64,000 bases of DNA from Staphylococcus carnosus (GCF_900458435.1 NZ_UHCT01000001.1:1488001-1552000); one strand, 5' to 3'; counted from the stretch's first letter, positions 30,394-42,319 are shown. The notes: a model not told the origin generated them from the letters alone. A program made the numbers and translations.

Positions 30394-32208
30394 TTATTTA
30401 TTTTCTTTCTCAATTTCTTTAGTAAGTACTTCCAATTCATCAACTAAAGAGCCAATGTAAGAAATTGTTTCTCTTAATGGTGCATCTGTTGTAATATCTA
30501 TACCTGCAGTTTTTGCTAAGTCAACAGGGGACATACTGCCGCCAGCTTTTAAGGTATTCAACCAATCTTCAACAGCGGGTTTGCCTTCATTTTTAATACG
30601 TTGAGACATTACTGTACCAATTGTTAATCCAGCTGAATACGTATAAGAATACAAGCCCATGTAGTAATGCGGTTGGCGCATCCAAGTTAATTCAGCACCA
30701 TCTGAAATTTCAACAGCATCACCAAAGAAATCTTGATAAACTTTTCTTGTGATTTCATTCAATGTAGAAGCTGTTAATGATTCTCCTTGATCAACCAAGC
30801 GATATACTTCACGTTGATAGGTTGCTTCTAATAAGTGTGTAACCATATTATGATAATAAGTACGTGAAATAATCGAACCGATAACCCAACGCTTAAACTT
30901 AGAATCATCACTTGTTTCAAATAAATAATTAGACATCAACATTTCATTCATTGTTGAAGGTGCCTCAACAAAATACATTGATGCTTCAGATTCTAGGAAG
31001 TTTTGATGACTTTGTGCAAGATTGAAATGACCAGCATGTCCTAATTCGTGTGCAAGAACAAACGTTTCATTCATTTTTCCTGTCCAAGAAATAAAGACAT
31101 AACTGTGTGATGCAAATGGACTTGCACAATAAGCACCTGTTTCTTTACCTTTATTCTGAGCAAAATCAATCCATCGATCTTCGTATGCATCTTGTACCAT
31201 TTGTAAATAGTCATCACCAAGTACTTTTAATGCATTAAAAATATACTGCTTAGAATCTTCAACAGAGATTTCTGGTTCATAAGATGGATCAATCGAAACT
31301 TTCAAGTCTTCAAACTTCATTTTTTCAAGACCATGAACTTCCTTCAATAAAGTAGCATAGCGCTGCATAATAGGAGCTAATTCACTCATGATAACATCGA
31401 TTTGACGATCATACATTTCACGCGTTACTTCTTGTTCTTCCAATAAATAATCAATAACAGAATCATAACCTCTTAAATCCGCTTCAATTTTTTCTTGTTG
31501 TACATGTGCATTATATATCGCAGCTGTTGTATTTTGATATTTACGCAATGCATCGCTGAAAAAGCGGAAACTTTTACGTCTGAACTCAGTATTCGGATTA
31601 TCTTCATATTCATTTTCAAATGTCGCATAATCTAAAGGATATTGTTGTTCATCTACTTCAAATGCTTCAAAATGAATATCCAACATCTTAGTAATACCAT
31701 ACATATCATACGCAGCACTGAACGTTGGAGAAAGTGCTGCTAACGTTTTTTCCACCTCATATGAAAGTTGATGCGGTTTACGCTTTTTCAATTTTTTCAA
31801 ATAATGCGGATAAGGTGTTTCTGCAATTAACTGATCAAGCTGATCATCAGATAAAGCTAATATTTCAGATTCAACAAAAGCAAGTCTGCTTGCAATCTTT
31901 CCATAAGACGTACTTAATTTCGCACTTAATTTTTGTCCAGCTTCATCAGTAGTATCAACACTATAGCGCATCTCTGCAAAATTGCCGAGACGATCAATTT
32001 GAATAAGAATTTCACTTAATTCAGGTAAAGCTGCTTTTACATTTTCAACAGTATTAAGTTGTCCAGAGTACTTATCTTTAAATTGCTCTGTAGTTTTTAA
32101 TACATCATCTAAAGTTTGATAAAATGCTTCATCTGATTCAAATAAATCAGACAAATCCCATTTTTCTTGCTCAGGAATATCTTTTCTTAATGGTAATCCT
32201 TGACTCAT
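30394..32208 (-). CDS. pepF: oligoendopeptidase F
   Basis: A 604-residue cytosolic M3B metallopeptidase that cleaves short peptides. The zinc motif HELGH lies in VLAHELGHAGHF, with the third ligand region in FVEAPSTMNEML. The frame is open 17 codons further upstream, but ATG 32208 has a GGAGG site 8 nt away and starts the family sequence MSQGLPLRKDIPEQEKWDL. It stands next to the phosphate operon and a peptide/nickel transporter, as in S. aureus. Confidence 0.94.
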   Translation of the reverse strand: MSQGLPLRKDIPEQEKWDLSDLFESDEAFYQTLDDVLKTTEQFKDKYSGQLNTVENVKAALPELSEILIQIDRLGNFAEMRYSVDTTDEAGQKLSAKLSTSYGKIASRLAFVESEILALSDDQLDQLIAETPYPHYLKKLKKRKPHQLSYEVEKTLAALSPTFSAAYDMYGITKMLDIHFEAFEVDEQQYPLDYATFENEYEDNPNTEFRRKSFRFFSDALRKYQNTTAAIYNAHVQQEKIEADLRGYDSVIDYLLEEQEVTREMYDRQIDVIMSELAPIMQRYATLLKEVHGLEKMKFEDLKVSIDPSYEPEISVEDSKQYIFNALKVLGDDYLQMVQDAYEDRWIDFAQNKGKETGAYCASPFASHSYVFISWTGKMNETFVLAHELGHAGHFNLAQSHQNFLESEASMYFVEAPSTMNEMLMSNYLFETSDDSKFKRWVIGSIISRTYYHNMVTHLLEATYQREVYRLVDQGESLTASTLNEITRKVYQDFFGDAVEISDGAELTWMRQPHYYMGLYSYTYSAGLTIGTVMSQRIKNEGKPAVEDWLNTLKAGGSMSPVDLAKTAGIDITTDAPLRETISYIGSLVDELEVLTKEIEKENK

Positions 32209-32375
32209 TTTGCATTCCTCCTGCAATTTAGAATTAAATATAATTAAAGTATACAACAAGCAAACTATGAAAGCATCTCACGCCATTTGCTATATGGTTT
32301 TGATTTAATATAGATTAAGGTACAATGAAAAGAAAGAAAATCATTAATTCTCATAATAATGAGAGGAGAAACAAT

Positions 32376-32720
32376 ATGACGATATTTGATATGCCTAATT
32401 TCTTGTGGATTACAGTAGCTCTAGTACTTATACTTACTGCATTTGGCGGATTAGCACTAGGGAAGTGGGTTGCCCCCGCAATTGCGACATTTATCATATT
32501 AGGGGTACTGGCATTCTTTATCCCTAACTTTGTAAAAATTACGTATCAACCATTACTGGGATATGCTGCATTTATGGCAATCATCAGCTTGATTGAAAGC
32601 TTTCTAATCTGGTATTTCACAAGAAACTGGAGACGAAAACGATTAGAAAAACGTTTGGCTAAAGCAGAACGTAAAGCGGATGAGCGACATGAGCGTTTAC
32701 ACCGTCACAATCGAAAATAA
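32376..32720 (+). CDS. small membrane protein, hypothetical
   Basis: A 115-residue protein with three hydrophobic segments (about 8-28, 33-52 and 60-80) and a strongly basic, charged C-terminal tail (NWRRKRLEKRLAKAERKADERHERLHRH) likely in the cytoplasm. I do not recognise a named family. The ATG at 32376 has GAGAGGAG 8 nt upstream. An earlier ATG at 32325 overlaps a probable -10 (TACAAT, 32321-32326) and is rejected. It has its own terminator. Confidence 0.75.
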   Translation: MTIFDMPNFLWITVALVLILTAFGGLALGKWVAPAIATFIILGVLAFFIPNFVKITYQPLLGYAAFMAIISLIESFLIWYFTRNWRRKRLEKRLAKAERKADERHERLHRHNRK

Positions 32721-32728
32721 GACATTAG

Positions 32729-32763
32729 AAATAGTAGGGGAAAACAACACCTTACTATTTTTT
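32729..32763 (+). terminator. Terminator after the small membrane gene
   Basis: The stem AAATAGTAGGG / CCTTACTATTT (one G-T pair) is followed by a T-run. Confidence 0.8.
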
Positions 32764-32812
32764 ATTTGCAAAGTGTAAGTATACTCTCAACAAATTATAA
32801 TTTATTGTTTTC

Positions 32813-32846
32813 TTTCAAAAAATATTGATTAGTATTATAATATTAA
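32813..32846 (+). promoter_or_regulatory. Candidate nik operon promoter with overlapping palindrome
   Basis: TTTCAA (32813-32818) and TATAAT (32836-32841) are spaced 17 nt apart. An 18-bp near-palindrome, TTAGTATTATAATATTAA (32829-32846; 8 of 9 positions symmetric), covers the -10. A second AT-rich palindrome centred on AAATTATAATTT lies at about 32789-32809. Both could be operators for a metal-responsive repressor, but AT-rich palindromes arise easily by chance here. Confidence 0.5.
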
Positions 32847-32882
32847 AGCATAGTGTTATGAAGATAAGAAAGGATGATTCAA

Positions 32883-34365
32883 TTGAAAAAAATCATTTGC
32901 TCCACGGCAGCAAGGGCTTTAATTCTTGCCGGCTGCAGTAATAGTGGGGGAAATCATAATCAAGCCAACAATCTGAACATAGAACTTCCATTAAAAACAA
33001 ATACATTAGCACCTTATGATACAGATGTACCCGTTTCTATCGGAGCAGCTGAAACACTTTTTAAAACCTCATCTGATGGAAAAATAAAACCATATCTCGT
33101 CAAATCCTATGAGCAACCTTCTGACGATACTTTAAAACTCACACTCAAAAATAATATCAAATTCCAAAATGGACATAAATTAACAGGTCAAGCTGTAAAA
33201 GATAGTTTAGAAAAAGGTTTAAAAGAGAGCGATTTGCTGAAAGCAACCTTACCAATTCAATCTATTCAATCTTCAGGACAAGAAGTAACTATTAAAACAA
33301 AAGGGGCTTTCCCGGAATTAGTATCAGAATTAGCAAGTCCTTTTACTGCAATATATGATACAAAAGCTAAATCAGATATGAAAAAGACACCTGTAGGGAC
33401 GGGACCTTATGCTATTAAAGATTTTAAACGTTCGCAAAAAATCGATTTAAGTCAAAACAAAGACTACTGGCAAGGCAAACCAAAATTAGAACATCTGGCA
33501 GTTACATTTAATGAAGATGGCAGTTCGCGTACAGACCATGTTCTATCCGGAAAAACAGATATTACAACAAATGTACCTGTTGATAAAATTAAATCAGTTA
33601 AATCATCTAAAAATGCTGAATTAAAAGCAACATCCGGATTCAGAACTTCATTACTTCTTTATAATCATACAAGTCCAAAAATGACTAAAGAAGTGAGAGA
33701 AGCGCTAGATAATGTAATTAATCGTGAACAAATCACTTCTAAAATTGCTGATAATTACGCAAAACCAGCTACGGGTCCATTCAATACAAAATTAGACTTT
33801 ATTCAAGACAAAAAGGTACATAAACAAAACTTGAAAGAAGCAAAATCTTTAATGGAAAAAGCGGGCTATTCTAAAAAACATCCGCTTACTATAAATGTCT
33901 CTTCATATTCTGGCCGACCTGAGTTAACAAAAATTGCGCAAGTTATTCAATCAGATGCCAAAAAAGCAAATATCAATATTAAAATACAAAACGTTGATGA
34001 TATCGAAGGATTCTTGAAAAATAAAAAAGACTGGGAGGCTTCAATGTATAGCTTTGGTACCATTCCGCGCGGGAGATACAGGCTACTTCTTCAATATGGC
34101 TTATAAAAAAGATGGTGCTGTTAACAAAGGAGATTATCATAATAAGAAGGTAGATCAACTTATTAATGAATTGAACCACACTATTGATAAAAATAAACGT
34201 CACGCGCTTACAAATGAAATTTTAGAAGTATCTAAGAAAGATATACCGAATAGTTACATTACGTACAACGATCAAATTGATGCCATCAATAAAGATGTTA
34301 AAAACTTCAAAGTTACACCTGAAGGCATTTACTTGATTGATTACAAGGTAGATAAAGAAAAATGA
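32883..34365 (+). pseudogene. nikA: nickel/oligopeptide ABC transporter binding lipoprotein, frameshifted
   Basis: An SBP family 5 (OppA/NikA) lipoprotein split over two frames. Frame 1 (32883-34106) has a TTG start with AAGAAAGGA 9 nt upstream, a signal peptide with lipobox ILAGC and most of the binding protein, but after SFGTIPRG it runs into unrelated residues and stops. Frame 2 (open from about 34054 to 34365) restores the family C-terminus (DTGYFFNMAYKKDG... GIYLIDYKV). One extra base near 34070 (CGCGGGAGATAC) explains the shift. Together they give about 490 residues, a normal length. The second frame ends in a 4-nt overlap with the permease gene. It corresponds to the opp-2/nik locus of S. 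aureus. Confidence 0.85.
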
Positions 34366-35351
34366 TAATTAAACAAATACTTTCTAGATTAGGGCAAATG
34401 ATCATTGTATTATTTGTCCTTTCTACCATTACTTTTATCCTGATGAAACTTTCACCTGGAGATCCCGTGAATAAACTACTTCATATCGATGTTGCTAATG
34501 TTTCTCAAGATAAAATCGATGCCGTCAGGGATAAATTAGGATTGAATCAACCTGTATTGATTCAATGGTGGGAATGGTTTACACGTATTCTGCATTTAGA
34601 TTTTGGTACAAGTATTCAAACAGGAGAACCTGTTATGTCTGAATTGCTTTACTTTACACCGCCAACTTTAATCATCGCAGGGTTTACGTTAATACTTACA
34701 TTATTAATTTCTGTTAGTTTAGGCACAATAGCTGCTGTTTATTATCACACTTGGTTAGATCGTCTGATTAGAATACTAACGTCAGCTTTTGTAAGTATCC
34801 CTTCATTTTTCTTAGGTATTATTTTAATCTATCTCTTTTCTCAAAAAATGCAGTTGCTGCCTTCTTCAGGCATTGATTCAGCTGCTGGTTATATTATGCC
34901 TGTCATTGCTTTAAGTATTGGATTATGTGCATATCATGTCCGCTTAATGCGTTCAACTTTGATTGATTTATATCAAAGTAAAGAAGTTGCTGCTTCTAGA
35001 GCACGAGGCATGTCAGAGCGTTATATCCTTTTTGCAGATATTTTCAAGCCCGCTTTAATACCTGTTATATCTATATTAGGAATGTCAGTGGGTGGATTAA
35101 TCGGCAGTACTGTCGTCATTGAAAATTTATTTGATATACCTGGTATCTGTTATTTCTTAGTAGAAAGCATCCGTTCTAGAGATTATCCTGTTGTACAAGG
35201 TGCCGTTTTGATGATCGGCTGCTTTGTTGTTGTTTCTAATGCAATCGCTGATATTATAGTGCTCTTTTTAGATCCAAAACAACGTTATACTCATCTGAAA
35301 AAGAAAGCACGATTACGTAATTCTCGTAAAGGGCAGGTGAAGCAACGATGA
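34362..35351 (+). CDS. nikB: nickel/oligopeptide ABC transporter permease (NikB/OppB-like)
   Basis: A 329-residue membrane permease with about six transmembrane segments. The OppB-type N-terminal pattern ([15 protein letters not shown]) and the EAA loop ([26 protein letters not shown]) are present. It overlaps the binding-protein reading frame by 4 nt (ATGA) and the next permease likewise. Nickel is inferred from synteny with the S. aureus opp-2 (nik) cluster; peptide transport cannot be excluded. Confidence 0.85.
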   Translation: MIIKQILSRLGQMIIVLFVLSTITFILMKLSPGDPVNKLLHIDVANVSQDKIDAVRDKLGLNQPVLIQWWEWFTRILHLDFGTSIQTGEPVMSELLYFTPPTLIIAGFTLILTLLISVSLGTIAAVYYHTWLDRLIRILTSAFVSIPSFFLGIILIYLFSQKMQLLPSSGIDSAAGYIMPVIALSIGLCAYHVRLMRSTLIDLYQSKEVAASRARGMSERYILFADIFKPALIPVISILGMSVGGLIGSTVVIENLFDIPGICYFLVESIRSRDYPVVQGAVLMIGCFVVVSNAIADIIVLFLDPKQRYTHLKKKARLRNSRKGQVKQR

Positions 35352-36163
35352 AATTCAAGTGGAAAAACTTTATTTTCTATTTATTTATCATTTATATACT
35401 GCTCTTAATCATTTTGCAATTCACTACATCTACCGACAAAGCGCTCACTGTTCATTTAGGTGATACATTGCAAAATCCGAGTCTTCACCATTGGTTAGGT
35501 ACAGATGATTACGGAAGGGATTTATATGCGCGTATTATCGTAGGCGCACGATATACTTTAGCCATTGCCATTATGACACTCTTGATGATTGTGATCATTG
35601 GTGTGCCATTAGGACTTATTGCAGGGTATAAAAAAGGTATCATTGATACAATTATTATGCGTGTCATTGATATCGGTCTTGGTATTCCAGAGTTTGTACT
35701 GATGATTGCCTTCGCCAGTTTCTTCAAACCAAGTATTTGGAATTTAGTGATTGCAATCACCATACTTAATTGGATGACTTATACAAGAGTAACGCGTGCT
35801 ATTGTAAATACTGAAATGAGTAAACATTACATTCAACTCGCACGTTTATTTCACACTCCAACACGTGTTATTATTTTCAAACATCTTTTACCGCAAGTCA
35901 TTCCATCATTAATCGTGTTAATGATTGTAGATGTCGGTAAAATTATATTATATATTTCGTCTCTATCTTTCTTAGGATTAGGCGCACAACCGCCATCTCC
36001 AGAATGGGGTGCGATGCTTTCAGCAGGCAGAGATTTCCTTACACAACACCCGATTATGCTCACTGCGCCTGCCTTCATGATTGCATTAACAATATTATTA
36101 TTCAATTTAGCCGGTGATGCATTACGTGACAGATTATCTGAAAAGAGGGATTTATATGACTGA
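35348..36163 (+). CDS. nikC: nickel/oligopeptide ABC transporter permease (NikC/OppC-like)
   Basis: A 271-residue permease with about six transmembrane segments. It has the OppC-type [22 protein letters not shown] segment and the EAA-type loop at [22 protein letters not shown]. An ATGA overlap with nikB and an 8-nt overlap with nikD indicate coupled translation. Confidence 0.86.
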   Translation: MKFKWKNFIFYLFIIYILLLIILQFTTSTDKALTVHLGDTLQNPSLHHWLGTDDYGRDLYARIIVGARYTLAIAIMTLLMIVIIGVPLGLIAGYKKGIIDTIIMRVIDIGLGIPEFVLMIAFASFFKPSIWNLVIAITILNWMTYTRVTRAIVNTEMSKHYIQLARLFHTPTRVIIFKHLLPQVIPSLIVLMIVDVGKIILYISSLSFLGLGAQPPSPEWGAMLSAGRDFLTQHPIMLTAPAFMIALTILLFNLAGDALRDRLSEKRDLYD

Positions 36164-36941
36164 ATATCTCTTGCAGTTGCATAATTTAAACATTACAGAT
36201 AGAGATGGAGAGTTTCTTATCAAAGGTTTAAATATAGATATCCTAAAAAATAAAGTCAATGTATTGATTGGTGAAAGTGGATCAGGCAAAAGTTTAACTG
36301 TTGGTGCACTCGTACAGCAATATCCAACCGATTTGACTGTGTCGTTCGACAGTTATTTATACCAAGGACAGCCGGTACAAAATGTAAGGCATTTACTAGG
36401 CAGCAAAATCGGCTATATTTCTCAAAATTATGCTAGCAGCTTTAACGATCACACTAAATTAAAAAAACAATTAATAGCGATATATCGTACACATCGTGAT
36501 ACATCCAAAGAAGAAGCACTCAAACAAATCAAAAGGGCGCTCGGATGGGTCAATTTAGACAGTGAAGAAATATTAGGAAAATACCGTTTTATGTTGTCAG
36601 GAGGACAATTAGAAAGAGTGTATATCGCAAGTGTTTTAATGTTAGAGCCTGAATTAGTGATTGCAGATGAACCTGTAGCTGCTTTGGATGTGATTAATGG
36701 CAATCGTATTATGGAACTGTTACAACATATCGCTAAAGAACACAACACAACGCTGCTTCTTATTACACATAACCTTTCACATGTCTTAAAATATGCTGAT
36801 AACATTCACGTTATTAATGATGGTAAAATCATAGAACATGGGTCTTTAGATTACTTTAATAGCGCATCAATAAATCCATATACCAAAAAATTGTTTAACG
36901 CCCGCAGTCAATTGATCAGAAAGGAAGATAATGATGCTTAA
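36156..36941 (+). CDS. nikD: nickel/oligopeptide ABC transporter ATPase 1 (NikD/OppD-like)
   Basis: A 261-residue ATPase with Walker A GESGSGKS, signature LSGGQLERV, Walker [13 protein letters not shown] and switch THNLSHV. It lacks the C-terminal iron-sulfur-type extension of true OppD, as in NikD. The ATG at 36156 has AGAGGG 6 nt upstream; earlier in-frame codons fall inside nikC. It overlaps nikE by 8-11 nt, depending on the nikE start. Confidence 0.87.
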   Translation: MTEYLLQLHNLNITDRDGEFLIKGLNIDILKNKVNVLIGESGSGKSLTVGALVQQYPTDLTVSFDSYLYQGQPVQNVRHLLGSKIGYISQNYASSFNDHTKLKKQLIAIYRTHRDTSKEEALKQIKRALGWVNLDSEEILGKYRFMLSGGQLERVYIASVLMLEPELVIADEPVAALDVINGNRIMELLQHIAKEHNTTLLLITHNLSHVLKYADNIHVINDGKIIEHGSLDYFNSASINPYTKKLFNARSQLIRKEDNDA

Positions 36942-37626
36942 ACTTAAAAATGTAGCATTTTCTTATCCTGACCAAGAAGTATTAACGCATATTAACCTCA
37001 CTGTACCGGCGGGGGAGTTAATCGGGGTTATAGGGGAGAGTGGTTCTGGAAAAAGTACGCTGATGGATTTAATTTTAGGCGAATTACAACCTGATCAAGG
37101 TGTGATTGAAAGCTCTACTAATCGGATTCTGCCTATTTTCCAACAAGCAACTCAAAGTTTTAATCCTAGACAACAGCTAAGAACAGCCATTGAAGAACCA
37201 TTGAAATACTACGCAAATGCTGAAAATGCTTTTGATCAAATTGTATTACCGCTTATGAAAAAGTTGAATTTAGATACATTATTACTAAACAGATATCCAG
37301 ATCAAATCAGCGGCGGCCAGTTACAGCGTTTTAATGTGTTGAGAACAGTAATGTTGCAACCAGACATCTTGATTTGTGATGAAATAACAGCGAGTTTAGA
37401 TGTAAATGCTGAACGTAAATTAATCGATATACTAAAAGACATTCATAAAGAACAGCAATCTACGATGATTATCATTTCGCATGATATTGCAGTACTTAAT
37501 CAAATTGTTGATCGTATGATTGTGTTAAATAATGGTACAATTGTGGATGATTTCAAAACAAAAGATATATTTAGTGCAGAACGTGATGATTATACCAAAG
37601 CCTTAATAGATGTTTATCAAGAATAA
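36931..37626 (+). CDS. nikE: nickel/oligopeptide ABC transporter ATPase 2 (NikE/OppF-like)
   Basis: A 231-residue ATPase. Walker A is GESGSGKST, the signature SGGQLQRF and Walker B ILICDEITASLD (Ile-Thr in place of the usual Pro-Thr/Ser), followed by ISHDIAV. Two adjacent ATGs (36931 and 36934) share the AAGGAAG site; either may be used. It is the last gene of the operon. Confidence 0.86.
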   Translation: MMLKLKNVAFSYPDQEVLTHINLTVPAGELIGVIGESGSGKSTLMDLILGELQPDQGVIESSTNRILPIFQQATQSFNPRQQLRTAIEEPLKYYANAENAFDQIVLPLMKKLNLDTLLLNRYPDQISGGQLQRFNVLRTVMLQPDILICDEITASLDVNAERKLIDILKDIHKEQQSTMIIISHDIAVLNQIVDRMIVLNNGTIVDDFKTKDIFSAERDDYTKALIDVYQE

Positions 37627-37632
37627 TACTGC

Positions 37633-37669
37633 AAACACACCGGATATATGAGAATCTGGTGTGTTTTTA
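37633..37669 (+). terminator. nik operon terminator
   Basis: A stem AAACACACCGGAT / AATCTGGTGTGTTT (one G-T pair) followed by TTTTTAAT. Confidence 0.87.
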
Positions 37670-37684
37670 ATAGTGTATTTTAGA

Positions 37685-38732
<1,048 letters not shown>

Positions 38733-39027
38733 CATAGATATAGTTATATTTATTCCTTTATTAAATGTTGTTATTTGCAACTTTTAATTTGCACTTTAAA
38801 GCAATGTTATGTTTTTATTTATGATCAACAGCAAGACTCAGTACTGCTAGTTTGAACATATTTATCATCATTCTATAGTTTAGCTTTCTATCAAATCTAT
38901 CAACAAAAAGTATTCTTTATTCACTAAAAAGACACATTTTTCACGTTTTTTTACTTTATTTTTACATACTAATTCATTTAAAGGGTATTCCTTGAATATA
39001 AACTTTTATAAAGAGGTGTTTATATTT

Positions 39028-39549
39028 ATGTCAACAAAAAACATAAGATGGTCAAGTATCATTATTGGGATCTTATTTGTTATTGTAGCTATTTTAGCTG
39101 TTAGTTTCCCAATTCAAAACATTGTTGCGATTACTTGGCTTATTGGTATTTTCTTTATTGCTAATGGTATTATGGAAATCTTTTTCAGAAGATTAACAAA
39201 AGCATTTGTTGGAATATCAGGTGGTTGGACAATTCTATTAGGTATTCTTAACGTTATTTTCGGTCTCTTACTTATCATTTTCCCAAGTGCTGGATCAACA
39301 TTTATCGTTTATGTATTTGCATTCTGGTTTATTTTCAGTTCTGTACTCGGTATTTTTGTAGTTACACCTGAAGAACGCACAAGCAAATGGTACCATTTCT
39401 TCTCAGTATTAATTAACATTATTGGTGTTATCGCTGGTATCATTTTATTATTCAATCCATTATTAGGTGCTTTAGCGGTTTCATTCTTCGTAGGTGTAAT
39501 GTTCTTACTTATCGGTATAAACTATATCTTTGATGCATTTGCACATTAA
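39028..39549 (+). CDS. HdeD/DUF308-family membrane protein
   Basis: A 173-residue integral membrane protein with six hydrophobic segments in three pairs, the HdeD/DUF308 pattern (acid-stress-related in enterobacteria; role unknown in staphylococci). The ATG at 39028 has AGAGGTG about 10 nt upstream and is preferred over an in-frame TTG at 38992. GGGTAT at 38983-38988 resembles a sigma-B -10 element, but no matching GTTT -35 stands at 12-15 nt, so sigma-B control is only a possibility. It is monocistronic, with its own terminator. Confidence 0.85.
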   Translation: MSTKNIRWSSIIIGILFVIVAILAVSFPIQNIVAITWLIGIFFIANGIMEIFFRRLTKAFVGISGGWTILLGILNVIFGLLLIIFPSAGSTFIVYVFAFWFIFSSVLGIFVVTPEERTSKWYHFFSVLINIIGVIAGIILLFNPLLGALAVSFFVGVMFLLIGINYIFDAFAH

Positions 39550-39562
39550 TCTTAATAATAGA

Positions 39563-39609
39563 GAAAAGATGCTTTCAGGGGTAAATCTCCCTTAAAAGCA
39601 TCTTTTTTT
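39563..39609 (+). terminator. Terminator of the DUF308 gene
   Basis: Outer stem AAGATGCTTT / AAAGCATCTT and inner stem AGGG / CCCT, then seven T. Confidence 0.9.
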
Positions 39610-39706
39610 CATTCTCTCTTCCCTACTTTGATTCGCAGGTATTGCAATGTTGTATGATTACTTTCATCCGACATTGCTTTATCTTCTTTAATTTCAGAAG
39701 TTTGAG

Positions 39707-40966
39707 TTACTTTTTAATTTTCTTTCTCACTTTGTCTAATGTTGTGAAAATCCAATATTTCACTTTTTGGATTGGTTTATAGAAATCCCCAATCAACTCT
39801 TCTATTTGTACATTAAATCCTCGTTTAAATCGATAAACACCATAGTCTTCACTGTTTTCAGTGAAATCACCTGATAAGCCATAAAAGTTATAGCGCTCAT
39901 AACCATGTTCGAAACAATAGTTAATCATATACCAATGCATCATATAAGGACCCATATATTGATTATATTTTTCAGAAGAACCCCCTGAGAAATAGTTAAC
40001 TTCATATGCATTGGTAAAGTAAACACCTGCTGCTAAATCAAGTATAGCACCATCAGTTTGGCGTAATTCGCTTGCTTTAAGCATTTCTTTTTGGTCATGA
40101 TCAATTTGTTTATCAAGTTCAGCTATTTTCTTCAATTGTTTATCTGATTTATTTTCTTTTGACATCATTTGGTCGCGTCGGCTTTCTTTGTCATTAAGCC
40201 CTTCTTGCAATGTTTTGATGTATTCGTCTAAATCAATATAAGCTAAAGGTACTAAAACTTTATCTCCGTAATGTTCAATAAAGTTTTTGAAATAGTCATC
40301 TGTTTTTGATACAAATCCTGCACGTTCTTCTGTTTCACGATACAATTTGAAGAAACGATCTAACTCGTCTGGACCAAGGAATTTCACTTTAATTCCATGA
40401 TTAATGGCTTTATTGATATTACGTTTACGTTGGCTATCAAATTTCTTTTTAATAGATGCAGGTGTTTGATCTTTTAAGTCCAATACACCCATCCAACGTA
40501 CTTGGCTTGATGTATCATACTGTGTTGTAAAACCATGGTGTTGATAACCATGCGCTTTAAATAAGTTTACAATCGCATCATTTTGTTGTCGGCTTGGGAA
40601 AGGATTAACATCTTTGTCATAGATTTGATAAATCCAATACGGATCCATCTTCACATATAGGCATTGGTGTTGGCGCAAGTATTTTTCTAACTCACGCAAA
40701 TAAAATTCTACTAAACCTAAATCACTATAATCCATGACTGGTCCACGATTTGAATAATAAACATAACTTCCCATAGTCGGAATTTTAGAGAATAAACTTG
40801 CTGCGATTACTTGGTTGTCATCATCCTTAATCCCTAATAACACCACTTCAAAACCGTCAGCTTCACGCGTCCCTATGTTCTCTTTAGTTTGGAAATAGTG
40901 GCTTTCGAGTGATGGATTTTGAACAAAATTGTCGTATTCTTTAACTGTCAACTCTGTAAATTTCAT
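39707..40966 (-). CDS. femB: FemB, glycyltransferase adding Gly4-Gly5 of the peptidoglycan bridge
   Basis: A 419-residue cytosolic Fem transferase of the GNAT-like fold. It adds the last two glycines of the pentaglycine bridge to the lipid II stem peptide from glycyl-tRNA. Two GNAT domains are separated by a coiled-coil arm at about 240-305 (Lys/Glu/Gln-rich, [18 protein letters not shown]). The length equals that of S. aureus FemB. It follows femA by 26 nt and has a GAAGGG site. No clear terminator is seen between its stop and the convergent DUF308 terminator, whose stem may serve both. Confidence 0.95.
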   Translation of the reverse strand: MKFTELTVKEYDNFVQNPSLESHYFQTKENIGTREADGFEVVLLGIKDDDNQVIAASLFSKIPTMGSYVYYSNRGPVMDYSDLGLVEFYLRELEKYLRQHQCLYVKMDPYWIYQIYDKDVNPFPSRQQNDAIVNLFKAHGYQHHGFTTQYDTSSQVRWMGVLDLKDQTPASIKKKFDSQRKRNINKAINHGIKVKFLGPDELDRFFKLYRETEERAGFVSKTDDYFKNFIEHYGDKVLVPLAYIDLDEYIKTLQEGLNDKESRRDQMMSKENKSDKQLKKIAELDKQIDHDQKEMLKASELRQTDGAILDLAAGVYFTNAYEVNYFSGGSSEKYNQYMGPYMMHWYMINYCFEHGYERYNFYGLSGDFTENSEDYGVYRFKRGFNVQIEELIGDFYKPIQKVKYWIFTTLDKVRKKIKK

Positions 40967-40992
40967 TGATTTATTTCCCTTCTACCTTATGT

Positions 40993-42249
40993 TTATCTAT
41001 CTTTGATTTTTTTCAAAGTCGTATAGAGTTTATACATTGGTTTATTGATAGGCGCAATAAAGTCTCCAACATACTCAATCACATCTGCGTTAAAACCTTT
41101 TTTGAATTTAACTACACCAGCATCTTCAGCATCTTCTGTGAAGTGTCCGCTGATTCCATAGAAGTTATAACGATCAATACCATGTTGAATTGCATAATTG
41201 ATCATTTCCCATTGTACAGCGTAACTGCCTGCAAAATGACGGAACTCATTGGCTGTACCGCCAGCATAATATACAACTTCAAATGGATTAATAATAAAGA
41301 ATCCTGCAGAAATCGGTAGCTCATTACCGTGTTTTTGCTGCAATTCTCTAGCTTCTTCAACTTTTTGATGATGTGCTTCTAATTGTTTTTCTAGATTTTC
41401 TTTCTTTTTCGCTGCTTTTTGATTATCTGGATTTTTATTAAGATCTTTAACGGCTTTGTTAATTTCTTTCTCTAAATTATTTTGCTCAGTTCCCAATTCT
41501 TTCAAGTATTCATCGAAGTCAATGTATGCCATCGGTACAAGCACACGATCTTTATAATGTTTTAGTCTGTGGTAATAAAAAGCATCTTCACGGTCATCAA
41601 AGTCTTTAGCTTCTGCCGTATCTTCCATGAAGCCGCGGAAAATATCCATATCTTCTTCGCCTAAGAAGCGGATTTTAACACCATTACGTTTTACTTTTTT
41701 CGTATTACGTTTACGCAGACTATCCATACCCTTCAATACATCTTGCGGTGATTTATCTTTTAAGTCTAATACTGAGTGGAAACGAATTTGAATAATCGGG
41801 TCAAATCCTGTAGTAAAACCTTGATGATGATAGCCTAATTCTTCCATTTTATCAAAGATCCAATCATTGCCTGCATTACCAGTAATTTCACCGTCATGAT
41901 TGCGGTATTGGTATGGCAAATATGGATCGACACGCATATATAATGCATTGTATTGCTTAACATAAGCTTTTAATTCTCTAAAGAAATAGTGAACAAGTTC
42001 TTTGTTTTCATAATCGATTACAGGTCCTCTATTTGAATAGAAATATTTAAAGAATTTCATCACTGGTACAGCTGTGAGTAAGCAAGCTGCAATAACATTG
42101 TCATCGTTATCTTTCACACCTACAAGATGTGTTTCAGTTCCTTCAGCAACTTTCAACTCATAATTGCCAACCATTTGTGTAAAATGACTGTATGGCATTT
42201 GATCTGTAAATGCTCCGAATTCAGCTGTAGTTAAATTGGTAAACTTCAT
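40993..42249 (-). CDS. femA: FemA, glycyltransferase adding Gly2-Gly3 of the peptidoglycan bridge
   Basis: A 418-residue Fem transferase that adds glycines 2 and 3 of the bridge. The two GNAT-like domains flank a helical coiled-coil arm (about 240-310, EKEINKAVKDLNKN... KKKENLEKQLEAHH). The N-terminus MKFTNLTTAEFGAFTDQMPYSHF and the C-terminal [11 protein letters not shown] segment (DRYNFYGISGHF) match the family. An AGGAG site precedes the ATG. It is first in femAB and is essential or near-essential in S. aureus. Confidence 0.96.
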   Translation of the reverse strand: MKFTNLTTAEFGAFTDQMPYSHFTQMVGNYELKVAEGTETHLVGVKDNDDNVIAACLLTAVPVMKFFKYFYSNRGPVIDYENKELVHYFFRELKAYVKQYNALYMRVDPYLPYQYRNHDGEITGNAGNDWIFDKMEELGYHHQGFTTGFDPIIQIRFHSVLDLKDKSPQDVLKGMDSLRKRNTKKVKRNGVKIRFLGEEDMDIFRGFMEDTAEAKDFDDREDAFYYHRLKHYKDRVLVPMAYIDFDEYLKELGTEQNNLEKEINKAVKDLNKNPDNQKAAKKKENLEKQLEAHHQKVEEARELQQKHGNELPISAGFFIINPFEVVYYAGGTANEFRHFAGSYAVQWEMINYAIQHGIDRYNFYGISGHFTEDAEDAGVVKFKKGFNADVIEYVGDFIAPINKPMYKLYTTLKKIKDR

Positions 42250-42319
42250 ATTTTAATAACTCCTAATTCGTATTCTCTATTTTATTTATCATTTGCAACT
42301 ATTAAATTCAATCTTAACC

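Noticed and set aside
34060..34080. Programmed ribosomal frameshift in the nikA-like gene
   Set aside because: No slippery heptamer, internal Shine-Dalgarno or downstream pseudoknot is evident, and binding proteins of this family are not known to use recoding.
39707..42249. femA and femB as a recent duplication
   Set aside because: They are clearly related but diverged along their whole length, as the separate FemA and FemB families are in other staphylococci.
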